NCBI GenBank assembly: GCA_946624155.1
Contig: CAMORU010000001.1
Location: forward strand, 124,001-188,000
Direction of reading: 5' to 3'
From: an uncultured Caryophanales bacterium
Lineage (GTDB): Bacteria > Bacillota_I > Bacilli_A > RFN20 > CAG-826
Length of the DNA stretch: 64,000 nt
Below, in pieces: positions 58,993 to 64,000 of the stretch. The position numbers and the translations under genes were made by a program. Every line of letters begins with the position of its first letter. Position 1 is the first letter of the stretch. The notes beneath the pieces were generated by a model, which worked only from the letters and a program-made list of their open reading frames with translations, searched no databases and was not told where the DNA came from.

Positions 58993-61900
58993 ATGAAAAT
59001 TAGCAAGTATTTATGTTTCTTAATGTTTTTTGGCATGACTTTAACTGGTTGTGATAAAAAAGGTGACAATAGTGTGCCAAAATATGAAGGAATGACTGTT
59101 TCTCATAATAAATCTCGCTTAGTAACTAGAGACGGCGGAGAAGATGAGGAAGAAGTTGATAATCATCAGGGTCATGAAGAAACAATTGAAAATGATATTG
59201 AAGACATTGTTAATATCGATGTCAAAACTGATGAAGAAGTTAAATATTACGTTAATCCTAACGAAACATTCATTGTGGAAATTCACCTGTCCAATCCAAA
59301 AGAATTTGAAATTCAATCTTTTACCTTAAATGGTAAAAAATATGCTAACTATATGTTTAAAGAAGGATCAACAATGGAGTTGTTACTTCTCGAAGTAACT
59401 GCGCCGGATAATGCTGGATTTACAAAGTATACAATAGATGCAATTAAGTACATAGATGGCACTCAGATTAAAGATGTCGATATGTCTAGTGGCAATAAAT
59501 CTATTAAATGTGGAGTTGCTCATAAAAATAGACCTACCGCTGAGGTGACTTCTTATTCTGTTAACACAACATATGTTGATTTGTGGATTAAATTTTCAGA
59601 TCCTGAGCGACTAACTAAAAATTTCCACACAACTATTCAACTTAGTGATGGAAATAAAATTATTAAAATTGTCGAAATAAAAGTTGGCGATAACTATGTT
59701 AGATTTAGCAATTTAAAAATGTCTACAACATATCAGTATGCTGTAGTTACTGGATATGATTTTATTGACGGTAAAGATTATCATACCGAATGGATTTTAA
59801 AAAATACCTTTACAACTCTAAGAGCATATCAAATAGTCGCTGTTATACCAACTAAAGATTCCATATCATTCTCTGTTGTCAGAACTGGTGAAGTGGGAAC
59901 TGTTAGAAGAATCACTTTATATGATGCTACGACAAATCGATTAATTAAGGATATTCCTACTTCGCAAAGAGTATTCAATAATTTACTTTCAGACCACACT
60001 TACAACATTTATGTTGATTTTAATTATCAATCAAATGGAAAAACAATTAGCGATTGGGTTTCTTATAAAGACATTCACACTCTTGCGAAAATTAAGCCAA
60101 TCATCTCGTTAGATTCTCCAACAAGCGATAAAACATCTGTTAATTACAATATTTCTTGTGATGATGCCGATTCAATTTTAGTTATTAATAAGGTGGAGTT
60201 ATTAAGAAACGGTGAGGTCGTTAAAAATAATGGTTCTTTAAGAACCGGCACATTCAATAATTTGTTATCAAATAATCAATATTCTGTTAAAGTTTCTTAT
60301 TCTTATGATTTAAATGATGGTAGTGGAGCAGTTTCAAATACAATCGAAAAAAGCGTAACAACTGTAGCAAAAGTTCAACCATCAATTTCATACGAATATG
60401 TAAATAGTGATAAAACTTCTATCACATATAATGTAAATAAAACTGATGTTGACGAAATTTTATCTATTGATAAAGTTGAACTTTTAAAAAATGGGAATGT
60501 CGTTAAGAATAATGGAACAATATTAAACGGCACTTTTAACAATCTCCTTTCAAACAATGAATATTCAATCAAAGTTTCATACACTTATGATTTAAATGAT
60601 GGTAATGGTGCAGTATCAAAATCAATTACTACCAATATAAATACTGAAGCTAAATTGTCACCAACCGTTCAATATGATTTTACAAATAGTGATAAAACCT
60701 CTATTTCTTACAATGTTGCGACAATTGATTCGGATGAAATTTTATCAATTGATAAAGTTGAACTTTTAAGAAACGGAGAAGTAGTTAAGAACAACGGCTC
60801 TTTTTTAAATGGTTCATTTAATAATCTTCTTTCCAATAATGAGTATTTGTTAAAAGTTTCGTATTCATACGATTTAAATGATGGTAATGGTGTACACAAT
60901 GCCTCTATTGATCGAGCAATTTCCACCGAATCTAAAACAATTCCTAATGTAAGCATTTACGATGAAGAAATTACAGATACATCAATTAAAGCAAACTTCC
61001 TTTTTGATGATCCTGATTCAATTGGATATGTTTCGAGCGTAAAAATTTATGATTCAAATAATAATCTTGTTTCTCAAAGTGCTGATAGTATAGATTTTAA
61101 TGATTTGGAATATTATTCAAATTATAATTTGAAGATTTATTACGACTATGATTCAAACGACGGAACAGGAATTCAACATAAAATTTTTAATAAGACTATA
61201 AAAACCGCGCCCCATTTAGATTTCGATTCTTGTAGGATTGTTAACACTTCTTCAGTTAGCGAAGGTGACACAATCTATATGCAAGTGGATTTGGATAACC
61301 CACACGGAGCTACTCCAACAAGTATTATTGTTAATGGTGAGTATTATAATTGTGCTCAATCAACGACGCCTAATAAAATATTTGCTGAAATAGTAAATAA
61401 CGGACAATTTGAAGGCGGAAATACTACTCTTAAAATCGATAAACTTAATATGGAACTTGATAATCAACAATATGTCATTATTCCAACTTCAAATAATATA
61501 GGGCACATATTTATTAACGGTAAATTGTCTGTTACAGACGTGTATTTTGCGGATACATCTTTTGAAAAAGTTGATTATGGACTTTATTCTAATGATTATG
61601 TTTGTGTTGTTGAATTAGAAAATTCAACAGGTTACTCTATTGATCAAATATCTTATTTTGCAAAAGTGCCTCATTATTCTGAATATGTTGTAACAAAAAC
61701 TGATTTAACATTTGTGAATAATTCGAAACTTTACTTCTCGATTGAGCCTAGTATCGAGTGCGGATGGAACTCTATTAAGCTTACCAACGTTTCATATTCT
61801 AATGAGAATGTTAATGGAACCATTACCTTAGATAAACTCTCTAATTTATATGGATTGAAATCTGATACAATTCGATATGTTGATTCTCCTGAAGATTTTG

Positions 61901-62865
61901 AATTAATCGAAGATTATTATCATTATGAACTAAAGAATGATATTTCACTTGTAGGCATTGAATGGAGTCCATCCTCTTTCAAAGGTGTTTTTGATGGAAA
62001 GAATCATATAATAAGTGACTTAAGTCTTACCAAAACATTTATTGATAAAGATGTCACATTTGGGTTATTTTCTGAAGCTGAAGGTGTTTTTGAAAATTTA
62101 AAATTAAAAGATTCAACAATTTTGACCACAATAGAACCGACAAAAGCTGGAGAATATAGTGCGAAAATTGGTGTTTTATGCGGCACTACTTCTGGAACAT
62201 TGGTAGTAAACAATTGCCATTCAATCGATTCAACAATTAGTGTTAATAAAAAAGGTGATTATCACTTAAGTTGTTTTACGGTTGGCGGATTTGTCGGTGG
62301 AGATTATGGTTCTTCAGGAGGAATGCATTATTATGAATTTAATAAATGTTCTTCTGCCGATTTTATTTCGCTCACTTGTTCTAGTTCTTCAGCTAAAGTT
62401 GGTGGTTTTATTGGATCTTGTTATCCTACATCTATTTTATTCAGCAATTGTATTTCGAAAAGCAATTTTGATTGCAAATATGAATATACAGGTTTTATTT
62501 CTTATGTTGGTGGTTTTATTGGCAACATACATGATGGTTGTACGATCAATAATTGTATTTCAATTGCATCTTTCTTAGATAAAGGTTATGCGTTTGTTGG
62601 TGATACAGGTCATTATGGTCCCCTTATCATTAAGAATTCTATTTCACAAAACGCAACTTTGTATGATTCTACAAGAATTAATGAATTCTCTAATTATGTC
62701 GATTTTTACCAAGAAATCATTTATTTAGATTACCAAAATACTATTTCTCCAAGCGGAATTACATTTAATAAAAACTACTTTATAAGTGTCTTAGGGTGGT
62801 CAACTGCTATTTGGAATTTAGACAATGTTGATATCTCAAACGGAATTTATCCAACACTAAAATAA
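58993..62865 (+). CDS. Giant lipoprotein with three 94-residue repeats and GLUG-type C-terminus
   Basis: 1290 residues. Lipoprotein signal ending LTGC (cysteine at 20), then an acidic Glu/Asp-rich linker. Beta-sandwich, fibronectin-like domains occupy about 180-680, including three near-identical 94-residue repeats at about 378-659 (each with SDKTS, DKVELLRNG, FNNLLSNN and VSYSYDLNDG). A beta region follows, and near 1010-1230 glycine-rich GLUG-like repeats (VGGFVGGDYGS; GGFIGSCYP; GGFIGNIHD) form a probable beta-helix. Likely a long, surface-attached adhesin or polysaccharide-binding protein. No enzymatic motif seen. Confidence 0.82.
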   Translation: MKISKYLCFLMFFGMTLTGCDKKGDNSVPKYEGMTVSHNKSRLVTRDGGEDEEEVDNHQGHEETIENDIEDIVNIDVKTDEEVKYYVNPNETFIVEIHLSNPKEFEIQSFTLNGKKYANYMFKEGSTMELLLLEVTAPDNAGFTKYTIDAIKYIDGTQIKDVDMSSGNKSIKCGVAHKNRPTAEVTSYSVNTTYVDLWIKFSDPERLTKNFHTTIQLSDGNKIIKIVEIKVGDNYVRFSNLKMSTTYQYAVVTGYDFIDGKDYHTEWILKNTFTTLRAYQIVAVIPTKDSISFSVVRTGEVGTVRRITLYDATTNRLIKDIPTSQRVFNNLLSDHTYNIYVDFNYQSNGKTISDWVSYKDIHTLAKIKPIISLDSPTSDKTSVNYNISCDDADSILVINKVELLRNGEVVKNNGSLRTGTFNNLLSNNQYSVKVSYSYDLNDGSGAVSNTIEKSVTTVAKVQPSISYEYVNSDKTSITYNVNKTDVDEILSIDKVELLKNGNVVKNNGTILNGTFNNLLSNNEYSIKVSYTYDLNDGNGAVSKSITTNINTEAKLSPTVQYDFTNSDKTSISYNVATIDSDEILSIDKVELLRNGEVVKNNGSFLNGSFNNLLSNNEYLLKVSYSYDLNDGNGVHNASIDRAISTESKTIPNVSIYDEEITDTSIKANFLFDDPDSIGYVSSVKIYDSNNNLVSQSADSIDFNDLEYYSNYNLKIYYDYDSNDGTGIQHKIFNKTIKTAPHLDFDSCRIVNTSSVSEGDTIYMQVDLDNPHGATPTSIIVNGEYYNCAQSTTPNKIFAEIVNNGQFEGGNTTLKIDKLNMELDNQQYVIIPTSNNIGHIFINGKLSVTDVYFADTSFEKVDYGLYSNDYVCVVELENSTGYSIDQISYFAKVPHYSEYVVTKTDLTFVNNSKLYFSIEPSIECGWNSIKLTNVSYSNENVNGTITLDKLSNLYGLKSDTIRYVDSPEDFELIEDYYHYELKNDISLVGIEWSPSSFKGVFDGKNHIISDLSLTKTFIDKDVTFGLFSEAEGVFENLKLKDSTILTTIEPTKAGEYSAKIGVLCGTTSGTLVVNNCHSIDSTISVNKKGDYHLSCFTVGGFVGGDYGSSGGMHYYEFNKCSSADFISLTCSSSSAKVGGFIGSCYPTSILFSNCISKSNFDCKYEYTGFISYVGGFIGNIHDGCTINNCISIASFLDKGYAFVGDTGHYGPLIIKNSISQNATLYDSTRINEFSNYVDFYQEIIYLDYQNTISPSGITFNKNYFISVLGWSTAIWNLDNVDISNGIYPTLK
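60124..60969 (+). repeat. Three in-frame tandem repeats of 282 bp
   Basis: The codons for SDKTS start at 60124, 60406 and 60688, exactly 282 bases (94 codons) apart. Units 2 and 3 are closest to each other. Protein similarity is high while third-codon positions vary, so the duplication is not very recent. Confidence 0.85.
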
Positions 62866-62953
62866 AAATAATGAAATAAATGAGAAATTATTTATAATTT
62901 ATTATATTAAGTTAATTTTAATATAATCAAAACAAAATAAAGGAGACAATAAT

Positions 62954-63973
62954 ATGTCAAAGAAACTAATGATTGTCGGTGGTACAGGCTTTCTCGGTTT
63001 TTACACTGCTAAGTTAGCATTATCCAAAGGATATAAAGTAGGTTCTATTTCAATCCTTGATGATGATTTAGTAAACAAAGACCTCTCAAGTTGGTATCCA
63101 AAAGAAATTGAAAGCACTCTTTTAGATGTCTTCTCCGCTAGCGAAGAAGAAATCGCAAAAGTTATGAAAGGTTACGACTACATGATTTATGCAGTCGGAC
63201 CAGATGATAGATACACTCCAAAAGCTCCTTCCTATGACTTTTTCCATTTTAGATTAGTTGATTGCTGCGCCAAAGTATTTAGAGCAGCAGAAAAAGCTGG
63301 AGTTAAAAAAGCAGCAGTTTATAACTCATATTTCGCATATTTTGATAGAAGATATCCTGAAATGAAGTTAGCTGAAAAACATCCTTATATTAGATGTAGA
63401 GTGGAGCAAGCAAAACTATTAAATGAACAAAAGAAAAAGATGGAAGTGGTAGTTCTTGAACTACCATACATCTTTGGTTCTATGGAAGCAAGAGTCCCAA
63501 TTTGGAGAAGTGTTTTCTTAGATAGATTTGTTAATGGACACAAAGTTGCTTTCTTCTCAAAAGGCGGAACAACTATGATTGCAATTGAACATATTGCAGA
63601 AGCTGGTATTGGTGCGATTGAATATGGTAAAGATGGTGAACGTTATCCAATCGGAGATCAAAATAAGAAATTCAAATGGATGCTTGAAACCATGTGTAAA
63701 TGCAAAGGTGTTAATAAAAAAGTTATGCTTCCTCCAACCTGGATGTGTGTTATTGGCGGAAAAGCAATCCAAAACAAAGATAAAAAGAAAGGCCTCCAAG
63801 GTGGACTTGATTTTGGTTTAGTTATGAAAGAAATCATGTCCAAAGATATGTGCATTGAACCTGAACTTATGGACAAGATAAATGCTGAACTTCATATCAC
63901 TAGAGGTGGACTTGAAGAAGCAATTCAAAAAACAATGGATAGATGTTATCCAAATCCTGGAGAATTTAAATAG
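62954..63973 (+). CDS. Extended SDR, NAD-dependent epimerase/dehydratase-like
   Basis: 339 residues. N-terminal Rossmann motif IVGGTGFLGFYTAKLAL (GxxGxxG) and a YAVGPDDRYTPKAP segment. The usual YxxxK is not obvious: AVYNSYFAYFDRRYPEMKLAEKHPYIRCRVEQAK has tyrosines and K spaced differently, so it may be an atypical extended SDR without classical catalysis. C-terminal part contains FKWMLETMCKCKGVNKK. A Shine-Dalgarno (AAAGGAGA) precedes the ATG. Likely sugar- or lipid-modifying, but unassigned. A new gene starts 9 bases after its stop. Confidence 0.75.
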   Translation: MSKKLMIVGGTGFLGFYTAKLALSKGYKVGSISILDDDLVNKDLSSWYPKEIESTLLDVFSASEEEIAKVMKGYDYMIYAVGPDDRYTPKAPSYDFFHFRLVDCCAKVFRAAEKAGVKKAAVYNSYFAYFDRRYPEMKLAEKHPYIRCRVEQAKLLNEQKKKMEVVVLELPYIFGSMEARVPIWRSVFLDRFVNGHKVAFFSKGGTTMIAIEHIAEAGIGAIEYGKDGERYPIGDQNKKFKWMLETMCKCKGVNKKVMLPPTWMCVIGGKAIQNKDKKKGLQGGLDFGLVMKEIMSKDMCIEPELMDKINAELHITRGGLEEAIQKTMDRCYPNPGEFK

Positions 63974-63982
63974 GTAGTTAAT

Positions 63983-64000
63983 ATGAAAATTTGTTTGTTT
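63983..64000 (+). CDS. Start of next gene, cut by window end
   Basis: An ATG nine bases after the SDR stop opens a frame (MKICLF) that runs off the window. Too short to identify; probably the next gene of the same operon. Possible GGTAG Shine-Dalgarno. Confidence 0.35.

Overview
The window is AT-rich, gene-dense DNA from a low-GC Gram-positive bacterium. Clear Shine-Dalgarno sequences, CIRCE control of a chaperone, lipobox lipoproteins, FeoA/FeoB and a ClpB without its N-domain point to the Bacilli/Mollicutes-related gut lineages. TGA serves as a stop (for example 17532-17534 and 18821-18823), so the code is standard rather than the Mycoplasma code. The exact taxon is inference.

Layout. 1-2.1 kb: the end of an AlbA-type ATP-binding regulator and an isolated ThiS-like/ThiF-like pair. 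2.2-10.2 kb: a surface endonuclease with Ig-like domains, a beta-helical carbohydrate-binding lipoprotein and an OmpR-type two-component system; promoters here share a TTTAAG direct repeat. 10.3-20.3 kb: small unknowns, XdhC, HIT protein, CIRCE-controlled clpB, pepT, a tiny rubredoxin-like protein, a SAH/MTA-type deaminase and a thioredoxin-like lipoprotein. 20.5-25.1 kb: potABCD polyamine importer. 25.2-35 kb: a possible nuclease, eight tRNA genes, a serine palmitoyltransferase-like/SDR pair, a DUF1295 membrane protein, a DUF2804 protein, a LicA-like kinase and a DUF349 protein.

35.2-40.3 kb: a restriction-modification island (two regulators, two methyltransferases, one endonuclease candidate) beside tRNA-fMet, with tRNA-like and IS-end-like debris at its edges. 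40.6-43.1 kb: a tocopherol-cyclase-like protein, a possible structured RNA and a GT4 glycosyltransferase. 43.2-44.3 kb: HMA protein and ZIP transporter. 44.3-51.4 kb: a three-gene operon of large surface proteins (InlB-type repeats, BspA-type leucine-rich repeats). 51.5-53.7 kb: an RsbU/RsbW/STAS partner-switching module. 53.8-57.3 kb: a DtxR-family regulator and feoA-feoA-feoB-p12. The rest holds an aquaglyceroporin, a YefM/RelE toxin-antitoxin pair, a giant repeat lipoprotein and an SDR protein.

Two regulons can be read directly. The palindrome AGTTAG-N6-CTAACT lies twice at the feo promoter and once before the HMA/ZIP genes, linking metal genes 11 kb apart to the DtxR-like protein. The 11-bp-period repeat TTTAAG-N5-TTTAAG, always 10 nt before a -10 box, links the nuclease, the beta-helix lipoprotein and probably the response regulator. 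Many genes also have a TATAAT-like box only 6-10 nt before the start codon and no Shine-Dalgarno, which suggests frequent leaderless mRNAs.
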